A DNA stretch of 64,000 nt from Chloroflexota bacterium. GTDB lineage: Bacteria; Chloroflexota; Anaerolineae; UBA4142. The DNA lies in contig JACRBM010000054.1 in NCBI GenBank assembly GCA_016219275.1, positions 110,562 through 174,561 of the forward strand, read 5' to 3'. The notes beneath the pieces are model-generated. The model saw only the letters and a list, made by a program, of their open reading frames with translations, searched no databases and was not told the origin of the DNA. Numbering within the stretch: the first letter of the stretch is position 1; every line of letters starts with the position of its first letter. Made by a program: the position numbers and the translations under genes. Positions 1 to 8,550 of the stretch are shown in pieces.

Positions 1-873
<873 letters not shown>

Positions 874-895
874 CGTCCACCTCACTTTGCGTGGC

Positions 896-924
896 ATTTT
901 AGTCGAACCCTCTGCGAATGTCAA
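896..924 (-). promoter_or_regulatory. Sigma-70-type promoter for the Uma2 gene
   Basis: On the reverse strand, TTGACA (919-924) and TAAAAT (896-901) are separated by exactly 17 bases. The predicted start of transcription is near 889, which leaves the ATG at 873 as the first usable start codon. Sequence match only. Confidence 0.65.
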
Positions 925-941
925 ACATCGCGGCGCGTTTT

Positions 942-970
942 TTGACTTGGGCGCATTTCTTGTTTATGAT
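942..970 (+). promoter_or_regulatory. Sigma-70-type promoter for the anchored protein at 1002
   Basis: TTGACT (942-947) and TATGAT (965-970) are spaced by 17 bases, 32 bases before the ATG at 1002. It points away from the Uma2 promoter, so the short gap is a divergent promoter region. Confidence 0.6.
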
Positions 971-1001
971 AGACACAGATTCACTCGTCAGGGAGGTCGC
1001 G

Positions 1002-2033
1002 ATGACACGCCATCAATGGTTTCTGATCGCTGGGTTGGGTGGAGCAGTTCTGTTGGTCTACTGCCTGGGCATGGTGTTGCTCGCGCAGCAATTTTTTGGG
1101 CGAAGCGCACCGGTAGCCCAACTCGTCGTACCGCCGATTGCCGAGCCAACCGCCACTCACACTCCACTCCCAACCTGGACGCCTACCACCGCGCCAACAC
1201 CCCGCCCGACCGCGACGCTCGTCATCGCGAGACCAACGACGCGCCCATCGCCGGTCGTTGGCACGCGCACCGCCGCCGCGTCCGCGATTGAGAACGCGTG
1301 GAAGAAATCCGAATTGGCTAAAACCTATCGGTTCGATTTTGGGATGTCCGCCAAAGGCAACCTGAAGGGATTCCCCGGTGTGACCAATGCGACTCAAGAA
1401 ATCGCCTTGTTTCAAATCACCGGCGCGATGAACAACAAGGACAGTCACATCACAGCCAAAGGTCTACTCAGCGCGTTTATCGGCGGCGATCCGACCAAGG
1501 GATTCGAAATGATGACCGTGGGCGGCAAGACGTTTGTCAAAGGACCGATCGCGATGTTCAGCGCGCCGGAAGACAAGTGGTACGTCGCGAATAGTTCACT
1601 CAAAACCAGTTTCACCGATAGCAACCAGGTGATCCAATCCGGTCAATCGGTGGACTGGAACGGCTTTAAGAAAACGGCGGCTGAAACGTTGGATAGCCGG
1701 CGGTGCGATGTCTACACTGCCGACAAGGACGCGACACTAAATTTATTCAGCGCCATTGCAAGCCAAACCGGGCAAACGAGCGACGTCATAGATACGATGG
1801 ACAATGCTGAAACGAAACTCTGGATCTGCGACGACGGATATTTTCATCAGGCGTCACTGATCTTGGAAGGACATGCCGAAAATCAGCCGACGCAGAAAGT
1901 GTCCATCCGCGTTCAGGCGCGCGCCTTTGATTACAACACGAACGTTAGCATCATCGCGCCCACGAATGCCGCGCCGATGGAAACGCCCTCGTTCAACTTT
2001 CAGTTTCCTACCGCGACTCCCACGCGCAAGTAA
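1002..2033 (+). CDS. Membrane-anchored protein with Thr/Pro stalk and a beta-rich outer domain
   Basis: The 343-residue product has one N-terminal membrane segment (WFLIAGLGGAVLLVYCLGMV), a stalk of Thr/Pro/Arg repeats to about residue 85, then a domain of about 230 residues ending in another short Thr/Pro tail. No lipobox is seen, so it is probably anchored by the helix. The domain has alternating hydrophobic strands and the segment DGYFHQASLILEGHA. The general layout recalls LppX/LprG-like lipoproteins of Gram-positive relatives, but similarity is too weak for a family call. The start at 1002 is chosen for GGGAGG seven bases upstream; the longer frame from 918 precedes the promoter. Function unknown. 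Confidence 0.75.
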   Translation: MTRHQWFLIAGLGGAVLLVYCLGMVLLAQQFFGRSAPVAQLVVPPIAEPTATHTPLPTWTPTTAPTPRPTATLVIARPTTRPSPVVGTRTAAASAIENAWKKSELAKTYRFDFGMSAKGNLKGFPGVTNATQEIALFQITGAMNNKDSHITAKGLLSAFIGGDPTKGFEMMTVGGKTFVKGPIAMFSAPEDKWYVANSSLKTSFTDSNQVIQSGQSVDWNGFKKTAAETLDSRRCDVYTADKDATLNLFSAIASQTGQTSDVIDTMDNAETKLWICDDGYFHQASLILEGHAENQPTQKVSIRVQARAFDYNTNVSIIAPTNAAPMETPSFNFQFPTATPTRK

Positions 2034-2053
2034 TCGAATCCACAACGCAAAAT

Positions 2054-2079
2054 CCGGCGGAGCAGACTCCGCCGGTTTT
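2054..2079 (+). terminator. Intrinsic terminator after the anchored protein
   Basis: A perfect 9-bp stem (CCGGCGGAG at 2054-2062, CTCCGCCGG at 2067-2075), a 4-base loop and TTTT follow the stop at 2033 by 20 bases. Confidence 0.75.
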
Positions 2080-2104
2080 CACTTTTCATACTGATTGCGC
2101 GCGA

Positions 2105-2944
2105 TTACGGATTCTTGATTCGATCCACTTCTTCCCACTGCACCCAGGCTTCCGCAAACGCCGGCTCCATATACTTGTCCGAAAATAGGTACACCGCGCC
2201 GGTGGACGCCACTACTTTTTTGATATCGTGATATTCTTCGCGGCGCAACAAACTCTCGACGATCACTTGCATTTGACCGGCGTCAATCCGAAACAAGTGT
2301 TCGTAAAACAGCGCGACCTTGGTCGGACGCGGATAGATGCGCGATTCGTCGCGCACGGTTGACACGATGAGCGAGTACGGATCGTTTGCCTCCACACGCG
2401 CGAGAATCGTCGCATAGTTCTCCGTCATATCACGATCGCTGTAGAGATAGGGAATCCCCGTGGGACCAACGATCTGCCGAATATCCGCATAGCGCGGGTC
2501 GCCGAGCATACTCGCCGCTAATTCGCGCACCCGGCTTGGCTCCATGGTCGGGAAGAGCGCGTTGAGCGATTCGACTTCGGTGAGACGGATAGCATCGCGC
2601 GTATCTTCGCGTACTCGACTCGCAATTTGATCCTGCGTTTCTTCACGGACGATTTTCTCGTTCGCCACGTCCATCGGAAACGCGTTCTCCGAATACAAGA
2701 ACGCCGCGCCGCTCGGCGAAAAGATCACTTTGATGTCCGCATACTCGTCGAGTTTGATCAACTCGCCCAACGTACCGACGATTTGTTCCGGCGCGCGATA
2801 TGGAAATAGCGCGCCCAGGTCTTCGATATGCATCGGACGCGCGTGGGTCTGCGAATCCGCTCTAACTTTGTTGGCAATCGCGAGATAATCTTCATTCACC
2901 GACATCGTTGGCGCAATCACCGGCATGGCAACCATCTCTTCCAT
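2105..2944 (-). CDS. AOR-linked protein built of three homologous repeats, unrecognised family
   Basis: The 279-residue product contains three copies of a unit of roughly 85-90 residues. Each copy ends in a similar signature: YADIKVIFSPSGAAFLYS, YADIRQIVGPTGIPYLYS and YHDIKKVVASTGAVYLFS, each preceded by a helical stretch with Arg/Asp-rich IASRVREDTR-like and ALFP-like words. No signal peptide, membrane segment, Cys pairs or nucleotide-binding motif is visible, so it is probably cytoplasmic and may act by protein or nucleic-acid binding. The unit length and helix-then-hairpin look would fit a winged-helix-like fold (inference). It lies 79 bases after the AOR stop in the same direction and is probably in that operon. 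The in-frame ATG at 2971 abuts a hairpin; the ATG at 2944 has GGAG about 10 bases upstream and is preferred. Confidence 0.7.
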   Translation of the reverse strand: MEEMVAMPVIAPTMSVNEDYLAIANKVRADSQTHARPMHIEDLGALFPYRAPEQIVGTLGELIKLDEYADIKVIFSPSGAAFLYSENAFPMDVANEKIVREETQDQIASRVREDTRDAIRLTEVESLNALFPTMEPSRVRELAASMLGDPRYADIRQIVGPTGIPYLYSDRDMTENYATILARVEANDPYSLIVSTVRDESRIYPRPTKVALFYEHLFRIDAGQMQVIVESLLRREEYHDIKKVVASTGAVYLFSDKYMEPAFAEAWVQWEEVDRIKNP

Positions 2945-2971
2945 TTTTTCATCACTCCATCGTATCATCAT

Positions 2972-3008
2972 CGGTGCTGGGCGGAGAGAGCATCCTAGCC
3001 CAGCACCG
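2972..3008. repeat. Inverted repeat between the AOR gene and the triple-repeat gene
   Basis: Arms of 11 bp (CGGTGCTGGGC at 2972-2982 and its exact complement at 2998-3008) surround a 15-base loop. On the transcribed strand no U-run follows, so this looks like an mRNA processing or stability hairpin rather than a terminator. Confidence 0.55.
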
Positions 3009-3022
3009 TATCGTCTCGCGGT

Positions 3023-5113
3023 TTACGCGATCAAACCTTGCTTGGCTAATTCATCGGCAACGTACTTGAGTCCGGCTTTTTCAAGCGTCGCGCGCGTCGG
3101 CATGCCGGTCGCCTTGTCCCAGCCCATCTCTTCGTAGAACAAGTCTTTGGCGAGTTCGATGTCTGCGCGATCCATCCGGCTGTGACCAGCCGTGAACGGT
3201 TGTTTATCCGCCGGATAGTCAAAGACCCACTTGTTCGCCAAATCGTGCTTGTTGCGCATATCTTTCTCGTTCATAAAGCGCGCGGTCAGCGCGCGGAACA
3301 AGTGGAGAATCCGCATCCCGGTCGCCTCGATTTCTTCGCGGCTGATCTTTTCGCCGGTCACGTGCGACAGCGCCTTGGCTTCCATCGCGACATCGCCGCG
3401 ATACTTGCGATCCTTGCGCGGTGACGCCCACACCGGCAGCGTCCAGTTGCACGCGGTCAGCGAGTTGTGCAGTTCGAGATAGATCAGCGACATCTTGGTG
3501 AAGACCGCCTTGCCCTTGTTCATCGGCTTGTAGTTGTTGTTCGCGTCAATCGCATCCGGCGAACCGAACAACTCCGCTCCGATTTCTTTCTGCAACGCCA
3601 AGGGTAGACCATTCGCCAAATAGTTGCTGTGCGTGTGGTTTTGCGAATCGCGATTGTACATCATGTTGATCAGCGTGCCGACTTGTCCGCCATTTTCGCT
3701 CGAGTGGTGTTTGGCGTGCGCGTCCTTCCAGCAACTCGACTCGTACGTTTGATGGTATTCGGCAATCTCAGACCATTTCTTTTCCAAGAATGCTGGACCA
3801 TCCGCGAACAACTTGCCCAGTTCGCCTTGCTTGAACGTGATGCGTTTCATAATGTCGAGCAGGAATGCTGGGTCGCCCGCATCCAACAGTTTCCACGGAA
3901 TGCTGTCGTACTCTTTCGGGTCCAACTTGGCTTTCAGAATGCCCTTGCGGTACGCGTAGAGCAGATCGCGCGGGAACTGTCCATAGTCGTTCCACAAACC
4001 GTAATCATCCGCGAGCGCACTGCCCAACTGCGACGCTTCGATCGCGGTTTCCGTGCCGCTCGTGATATTGTCAAAGAACCCGCGCCCGAACGAGTTGCCC
4101 ACACAGGTGTTGCCGTTGAAACGCGACACACCGTACTTGGTTTCGAGCGCCGGGATATCGGTGTACACGTGGCAACGAATCGGGCACGAGTAGCAACCGC
4201 CGGAACGAACATGGTGTCGCTGACCAGGACCATCGCCGTGATCCAAAACTCCCTTGTGCGTGCGATAGCCGATGCGATTCAAATCATCCGCGCTGCATTC
4301 GCCGGTTTCGACTGGCGGATTTGCGGCGCCCCAGTATTGCCCCTTCTGCGCGTTCCAGCGCGTCGCGCCATAGTACTCCGCCCAGGGTTGCGGCGTCGTC
4401 GGCACGACGCCTTGGTTGTTCGCGCCAAGCAACGAAAGGTATTCGTTGACGAATTCTTTCCATACTTTTTTGTCCGCCGCTATGGCAACCGACCCGGTGC
4501 CTTTGACCCCAATTGCCTTGAGATTCTTGGAACCCAGGACGCTGCCCACGCCGCCTGCAGAGTGCGAACGATTGCACAGCACGCACGAGACGCGCACGAG
4601 ATTTTCGCCCGCTTGACCAATCGCCGCGACCTGGACATCGGAACCAACTTCATTGCTGATTTCTTCCGTCGCGCGGAAGATGCCGTTGCCCCAGAGATTC
4701 TTGGCGTCGCGAATCTCAACCTTGTCATCATTGATGTAAATCCACACGGGCTTGGGCGCTTTGCCTTGCACGATCACCGAGTCCCAACCGGCAAATTTCA
4801 ACTCAGCGCCCCAGTGTCCACCCATGTGTCCCGTGCCGGGCAATTCATTGATGTTGACGGGAAACAACGTCGTAATCGAAACACGACCCGAGAGCGGTGA
4901 GCCGGAACCGGTCAACGGACCCACGCCAAAAATGATCCGGTTTTCCGGATCCCACGCCTTGGTGCCGGGCTTGACTTCATCCCACAAAATTTTGTAACCC
5001 AGCCCGGTGCCGCCGAGAAAGTCCTTGTATTTCGCGGTATCTTCCGAACTGATCTTGCCGGTGGAAAGATCAATCCGTAGAATCTTGCCGCGATATCCAC
5101 CTATTGCTGCCAT
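3023..5113 (-). CDS. Aldehyde:ferredoxin oxidoreductase family protein (tungsten/molybdenum bis-pterin enzyme)
   Basis: The 696-residue product is of normal length for the AOR family, which oxidises aldehydes to carboxylic acids with a bis-pterin W or Mo centre and one [4Fe-4S] cluster. The N-terminus GYRGKILRIDLSTGKI, the segment PLTGSGSPLSGRVSIT and the GTGHMGGHWGAELKFAGWD block belong to the pterin-binding N-domain. CYSCPIRC (about residues 305-312) gives three cluster ligands; a later Cys (for example in LTACNW) could be the fourth. It most resembles the YdhV-type branch because its neighbour is a ferredoxin-like subunit (5158-5922). It lacks a signal peptide. The start has a strong AAGGAG. 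moeA for cofactor synthesis lies about 5.5 kb away. Substrate and metal are unknown. Confidence 0.9.
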   Translation of the reverse strand: MAAIGGYRGKILRIDLSTGKISSEDTAKYKDFLGGTGLGYKILWDEVKPGTKAWDPENRIIFGVGPLTGSGSPLSGRVSITTLFPVNINELPGTGHMGGHWGAELKFAGWDSVIVQGKAPKPVWIYINDDKVEIRDAKNLWGNGIFRATEEISNEVGSDVQVAAIGQAGENLVRVSCVLCNRSHSAGGVGSVLGSKNLKAIGVKGTGSVAIAADKKVWKEFVNEYLSLLGANNQGVVPTTPQPWAEYYGATRWNAQKGQYWGAANPPVETGECSADDLNRIGYRTHKGVLDHGDGPGQRHHVRSGGCYSCPIRCHVYTDIPALETKYGVSRFNGNTCVGNSFGRGFFDNITSGTETAIEASQLGSALADDYGLWNDYGQFPRDLLYAYRKGILKAKLDPKEYDSIPWKLLDAGDPAFLLDIMKRITFKQGELGKLFADGPAFLEKKWSEIAEYHQTYESSCWKDAHAKHHSSENGGQVGTLINMMYNRDSQNHTHSNYLANGLPLALQKEIGAELFGSPDAIDANNNYKPMNKGKAVFTKMSLIYLELHNSLTACNWTLPVWASPRKDRKYRGDVAMEAKALSHVTGEKISREEIEATGMRILHLFRALTARFMNEKDMRNKHDLANKWVFDYPADKQPFTAGHSRMDRADIELAKDLFYEEMGWDKATGMPTRATLEKAGLKYVADELAKQGLIA

Positions 5114-5157
5114 TTGTTTTCTCCTTCTAATTCAATCTGACTGCTCAATGTGCGCTG

Positions 5158-5922
5158 TTACTTGTGGCACGAACCGCATGTGCTCGACACACTCTGCGGC
5201 GACGCCACATAGCCCGGTATCGTCCAGCGCGGTGGAATGTCCTTGGTACGATCTTGCCACGGCACATAGCGGAGCGCGCTGTTTGGGCACGCCTTGACGC
5301 ATTCAGGATCGCCATTGCACAAGTGACACTTGGTTGATTTTTTCGCTTGTTCGTCGAACGCCAGCATTGCCCAGGGGCACGCGGCTTGGCACAAGCGACA
5401 ACCGGTGCACTTGTCCACGTTGATCACACGCGCGTTAGTCGGCGCGACGATTTCAATCGCGCCATTCGGGCACGCGCTCATGCACGGCACCGGGTGTGGA
5501 CACTGGCGACACGTATCTTGAACCAGCAAAAAGTTTCCGAAATGCCCTTCGCCGCGCCGATAACCCAACTGTGCGCCGCCTGGACCAAAGTTCAAATTAC
5601 GCCCAACCTTGACACGCGCAAGCGTCGGCTCATTGCGACCATCGTTAAAACTGGTGCAGGCAATCTCGCAACGACGACACCCCGTGCAGCGCGAGGGATC
5701 GCCGATCACCATGCCTTTGGAATTCGGACCATATCCTTGTTCTGCCGGCGAAGCCGCCACGACTTCTGCCGGGAGAAAATACGGCAAAGCAATGCCGAGT
5801 GAGCCGATCCCAGCCACGCGGAGAAAATCGCGGCGTGAAATCGGCATCTGAATCGCGACGGACAATGGGCTAGCATCACCCAGGGTCACATCGCTGGTGT
5901 TTGCTTCTCTTTGATTTTCCAT
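5158..5922 (-). CDS. Tat-exported ferredoxin-like subunit with four [4Fe-4S] Cys clusters, AOR partner
   Basis: The 254-residue protein starts with a twin-arginine signal (SRRDFLRVAG around residues 29-38, followed by a hydrophobic stretch ending PYFLPAEVVAAS). Four Cys groups follow: CTGCRRCEIAC, CRQCPHPVPCMSAC, CTGCRLCQAAC and CHLCNGDPECVKAC, as in DmsB/HycB/YdhY electron-transfer subunits carrying four cubane clusters. It probably takes electrons from the AOR encoded 44 bases downstream. Unusually, the last residues TCGSCHK contain CxxCH, the c-type haem attachment motif, one residue from the C-terminus. GGGGGAG lies 8 bases upstream of the ATG. The partner AOR has no signal, so either the pair is exported together on this signal or the Tat-like segment is retained as an anchor. 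Confidence 0.88.
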   Translation of the reverse strand: MENQREANTSDVTLGDASPLSVAIQMPISRRDFLRVAGIGSLGIALPYFLPAEVVAASPAEQGYGPNSKGMVIGDPSRCTGCRRCEIACTSFNDGRNEPTLARVKVGRNLNFGPGGAQLGYRRGEGHFGNFLLVQDTCRQCPHPVPCMSACPNGAIEIVAPTNARVINVDKCTGCRLCQAACPWAMLAFDEQAKKSTKCHLCNGDPECVKACPNSALRYVPWQDRTKDIPPRWTIPGYVASPQSVSSTCGSCHK

Positions 5923-6011
5923 TTTCTTCTCCCCCGATCAATAATGTCTTGCTTGGTCGTTCCAGTTCCTTTCCCAGCACCGCCTCCTCTCTGACTGAGT
6001 ACGCTTCCTTG

Positions 6012-6053
6012 CAAAAATAAAAACGCCTTTGCGTTCAAGCACACAAAAGCGTT
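6012..6053 (-). terminator. Intrinsic terminator inside the AOR-operon leader
   Basis: On the reverse strand a 10-bp stem (6044-6053 with 6022-6031, one G-U pair) and a 12-base loop are followed by TTTTTATTTTT. It lies about 90 bases after the predicted transcription start and about 90 bases before the first gene. The upstream gene tyrS runs the other way, so this terminator can act only on the AOR operon, as an attenuator. Confidence 0.75.
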
Positions 6054-6069
6054 CTCCGCTAGAGTAAAT

Positions 6070-6148
6070 CAATCTGCAAAGCCCACTGCCCGCCGAAAGT
6101 ACACCCTTAATCAGGAAATCAGACGAGACAGATTGTTACCCGTACTTT
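6070..6148 (-). promoter_or_regulatory. Candidate pseudoknotted leader RNA (riboswitch-like) of the AOR operon
   Basis: The leader RNA begins with AAAGTAC (6148-6142), which is exactly complementary to GTACTTT (6102-6096). Between these, CAATCTG (6135-6129) is exactly complementary to CAGATTG (6076-6070), located after the second arm. The two helices interleave, so they would form an H-type pseudoknot of about 79 nt, ending 17 nt before the leader terminator. I do not recognise a known riboswitch class; motifs of the fluoride, preQ1, SAM, cobalamin, guanidine and c-di-GMP classes are not evident. A molybdenum/tungsten cofactor sensor would fit the gene but is inference only. Confidence 0.45.
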
Positions 6149-6154
6149 GTAATT

Positions 6155-6183
6155 ATTATAACAAACACGCGGCATACTGTCAA
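6155..6183 (-). promoter_or_regulatory. Consensus sigma-70 promoter of the AOR operon
   Basis: TTGACA (6178-6183) and TATAAT (6155-6160) on the reverse strand are spaced by exactly 17 bases, a perfect match to the consensus. Predicted +1 is the A at about 6148. The 372-base gap 5923-6294 therefore holds this promoter, the leader RNA, its terminator and the tyrS promoter; no gene is seen in it. Confidence 0.85.
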
Positions 6184-6256
6184 TTTTTTCACAATCGCGG
6201 AGATTGAGACAATTTTGCATTCACGCTGAACCGTTTTTCACCAGACTGCGATGCTG

Positions 6257-6265
6257 TGGTATAAT
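6257..6265 (+). promoter_or_regulatory. Extended -10 promoter of tyrS
   Basis: TG (6257-6258) one base before TATAAT (6260-6265) forms an extended -10 element about 30 bases before the tyrS ATG. No good -35 is visible, as expected for this promoter type. Confidence 0.6.
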
Positions 6266-6294
6266 GCGCGCAAATCGGAATCAGGAGATCCATC

Positions 6295-7476
6295 ATGTCC
6301 ACGCTCTCACTCGATCATATTTTGAAACGCGGCATCGCCGAAATCATCAGCGAGGAAGGTTTGCGTAAACGTCTCGCCGCCGGCAAACCATTGCGTATGA
6401 AAATGGGCTTCGATCCATCCAAGCCGGATTTGCATGTCGGTCACGCGGTCGGCATGCGAAAACTGCGCCAACTTCAAGACTTGGGGCATACCGTCGTGCT
6501 CATCGTCGGCGATTGGACCGCGCAAATTGGCGATCCTTCCGGGCGCGATGAATCGCGCACGATGTTGACGCACGATCAAGTACAGGTCAACGCGCAAACG
6601 TACATGGATCAATTCTTCGTCATTGTGGACCAGAGCAAAACCGAAATTCGTTGGCAGAGCGAATGGTTCGGCAAGTTCTCGCTCGCCGATGTGTTCAATC
6701 TCACCTCGCGCTTTACGTTCGCGGATATGATGGAACACGAAACGTTCGACAAGCGCGTCAAAGACGGCAAACCGCTCTCGTTGATGGAATTGATGTACCC
6801 GTTGCTCCAAGCGTACGATTCGATCGCGGTTGATGCGGATGTCGAGTTCGGCGGGATGGATCAAAAGTTCAACATTTTGCAGGGACGCAAACTGCAAGCG
6901 ATGCTGGGCAAAACGCCGCAAGAAGTTTTTCTCGTTCCCTTGCTCGTCGGCACCGATGGACGCAAGATGTCGAAATCGTTTGGCAACACGATTGACGTGC
7001 GCGCCGCGCCGAGCGATATGTACGGCAAAGTCATGTCGCTCGTGGACAATGTGCTCGTCGAGTATTTTAAACTCGTCACCGACGTGCCGGACACTGAGAT
7101 TGCCGAGATGGCAGACGCGATGGCAAGCGCCAGCGTCAACCCGCGCGATTTGAAAATGCGTTTGGCGCGCGAAATCATCGCGCAATTGTACGATGCGAAC
7201 ACCGCGCGCGATGCCGAAGCGGAATTCGTCAAAGTGTTCCAGCAACGCGAACTACCAAGCGATATGCCGACCTTCGCCATGCCTGGCGCGATGCCGATCA
7301 TTGATTTGCTGGTCGCCGCAAAAACGGTCGAGTCGCGCAGTGAAGCGCGCCGGCTTGTCGAACAACGCGGCGTGCGTCTCGACGATGTGGTCATCGAAAA
7401 GAGTGATGAGCAGATCCCTGCGCAGCCAGCTGTGTTGCGCGTGGGACGTCGCAAGTTTGTGCGACTGACCGCGTGA
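6295..7476 (+). CDS. tyrS: Tyrosyl-tRNA synthetase
   Basis: The 393-residue enzyme attaches tyrosine to tRNA-Tyr. It shows the class I signatures: the HIGH-like HVGH in PSKPDLHVGHAVG (about residues 43-50), the GDWTAQIGDPSGR segment and KMSKS in DGRKMSKSFGN (about residues 223-227). The C-terminus (LLVAAKTVESRSEARRLVEQ) is an S4-like RNA-binding domain. Length and the HVGH form fit the TyrS2/TyrZ branch. AGGAG lies about 8 bases before the ATG. It is divergent from the AOR operon. Confidence 0.95.
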   Translation: MSTLSLDHILKRGIAEIISEEGLRKRLAAGKPLRMKMGFDPSKPDLHVGHAVGMRKLRQLQDLGHTVVLIVGDWTAQIGDPSGRDESRTMLTHDQVQVNAQTYMDQFFVIVDQSKTEIRWQSEWFGKFSLADVFNLTSRFTFADMMEHETFDKRVKDGKPLSLMELMYPLLQAYDSIAVDADVEFGGMDQKFNILQGRKLQAMLGKTPQEVFLVPLLVGTDGRKMSKSFGNTIDVRAAPSDMYGKVMSLVDNVLVEYFKLVTDVPDTEIAEMADAMASASVNPRDLKMRLAREIIAQLYDANTARDAEAEFVKVFQQRELPSDMPTFAMPGAMPIIDLLVAAKTVESRSEARRLVEQRGVRLDDVVIEKSDEQIPAQPAVLRVGRRKFVRLTA

Positions 7477-7505
7477 GACCTCGTGCGCTTTTCATCAAAT
7501 TTATG

Positions 7506-7537
7506 CCGCCGGCAACGCGTCCTTCCGTTGTCGGCGG
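7506..7537 (+). terminator. Hairpin after tyrS, weak terminator candidate
   Basis: A 12-bp stem with one G-U pair (7506-7517 with 7526-7537) and an 8-base loop lies 29 bases after the tyrS stop. No U-run follows, so termination would be weak or Rho-assisted. Confidence 0.4.
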
Positions 7538-7604
7538 TATCGCGTTACGAGTCCAACCCCCGTACCGTTTTGCGCGATCCAGCGTCAAATAAAGTGATCC
7601 ACGA

Positions 7605-8366
7605 ATGAATCCAACTCATCTACGCGCGTTTGTGTTCGTACTCATAACGGCTTTGACATTGGCGTGTCAGTCCGTCAATTTGTTTAGCGCCGCGCCGCCC
7701 GCAACCGAAGCGCCAATCATCCTTGCCCAGGTTGAACCCTCGGCGACGACCGCGTTGACGGCGACGACCGCGTTGGCGTCACCGACTGTCGCCGCGCCAC
7801 TCGCCGCGCCGACCTCCGCGCCCAGCGCAACCGCAAATCGTGCGAGCGCCGCGTCGCCGACACGCGCGAGCGCATCCCCGACCACGCGCCCACCCGGAGC
7901 ACTCGCACCCACATCAGTCGCGATGGCTAGCGCGACACCGACGACGCGAGCATCCACCACACTCGCGCCGAGCGCAACGGCAACCCCAACGAGTCGCTGT
8001 CCGGCAATCACACCGCAGACGAAAACATCGGGCTGGGTCAAAAGCGTGACGCTCGCGCGGAGTGTCAATGCGGACACGTACGACCCAGTGAATCCGACAA
8101 CCGAATTCGCGCGCGCCGCGACCATTCACGCGGTCGTCGCAACCCAGAACGCGCCGGCGTATACCAAAATCAAAGCCGCGTGGTATGCGAGCGATGTGAG
8201 CGCGGTCGCGTGCAATACGTTTATTGACCAAGCCGAACTATCCGAAATCGAGGGAACGCGCAACATTGATTTCACGTTGGGTGGCAACAACCCAGTCGGC
8301 GCGTATCGCGTGGAAATCTCTGTGAATGGAACCCTGGAACGCGTAGTAACCTTTACCGTCAAATAG
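7605..8366 (+). CDS. Lipoprotein with long Ala/Thr/Pro/Ser stalk and small C-terminal domain
   Basis: The 253-residue protein has a signal peptide ending in the lipobox LTLAC (Cys at about 21), a low-complexity Ala/Thr/Ser/Pro stalk from about residue 30 to 135, and a domain of about 115 residues. The domain contains KTSGWVKSVTLARSVNADT and a terminal NPVGAYRVEISVNGTLERVV strand pair, which suggests an immunoglobulin-like beta sandwich. Such stalked lipoproteins are common in Chloroflexota envelopes. No enzymatic motif is visible. It stands alone, and function is unknown. Confidence 0.75.
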   Translation: MNPTHLRAFVFVLITALTLACQSVNLFSAAPPATEAPIILAQVEPSATTALTATTALASPTVAAPLAAPTSAPSATANRASAASPTRASASPTTRPPGALAPTSVAMASATPTTRASTTLAPSATATPTSRCPAITPQTKTSGWVKSVTLARSVNADTYDPVNPTTEFARAATIHAVVATQNAPAYTKIKAAWYASDVSAVACNTFIDQAELSEIEGTRNIDFTLGGNNPVGAYRVEISVNGTLERVVTFTVK

Positions 8367-8550
8367 CGCCAATCCATTTTCGTTGCGTTTTACGCCACCC
8401 GTATCTACCGACGCGTTTGGGCGTCTCAATCAGTGTAGTCGCAACAACCAAATGCCATCGGCGCGGATAGTACCGCGGTCGTATCCCTCAAACCGAGATA
8501 CGCGTGTACAATATCCCGCAGTTGGCAGATTCAACAGGGAGGTAAACGGT

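Noticed and set aside
3629..4900. A 423-codon rightward frame opposite the AOR gene
   Set aside because: It is the complement of a well-conserved AOR gene, and its product shows no family motifs.
5910..6043. A GTG-initiated small ORF crossing the AOR leader terminator and running into the Fe-S gene
   Set aside because: The GTG lies in the hairpin loop, the ribosome site is weak (GGAG nine bases away) and the frame continues into the gene in another phase; not convincing as a leader peptide.
6012..6148. Assignment of the AOR leader to the Moco/Tuco riboswitch
   Set aside because: The gene context fits, but I could not match the conserved Moco core by eye, so no class is assigned.
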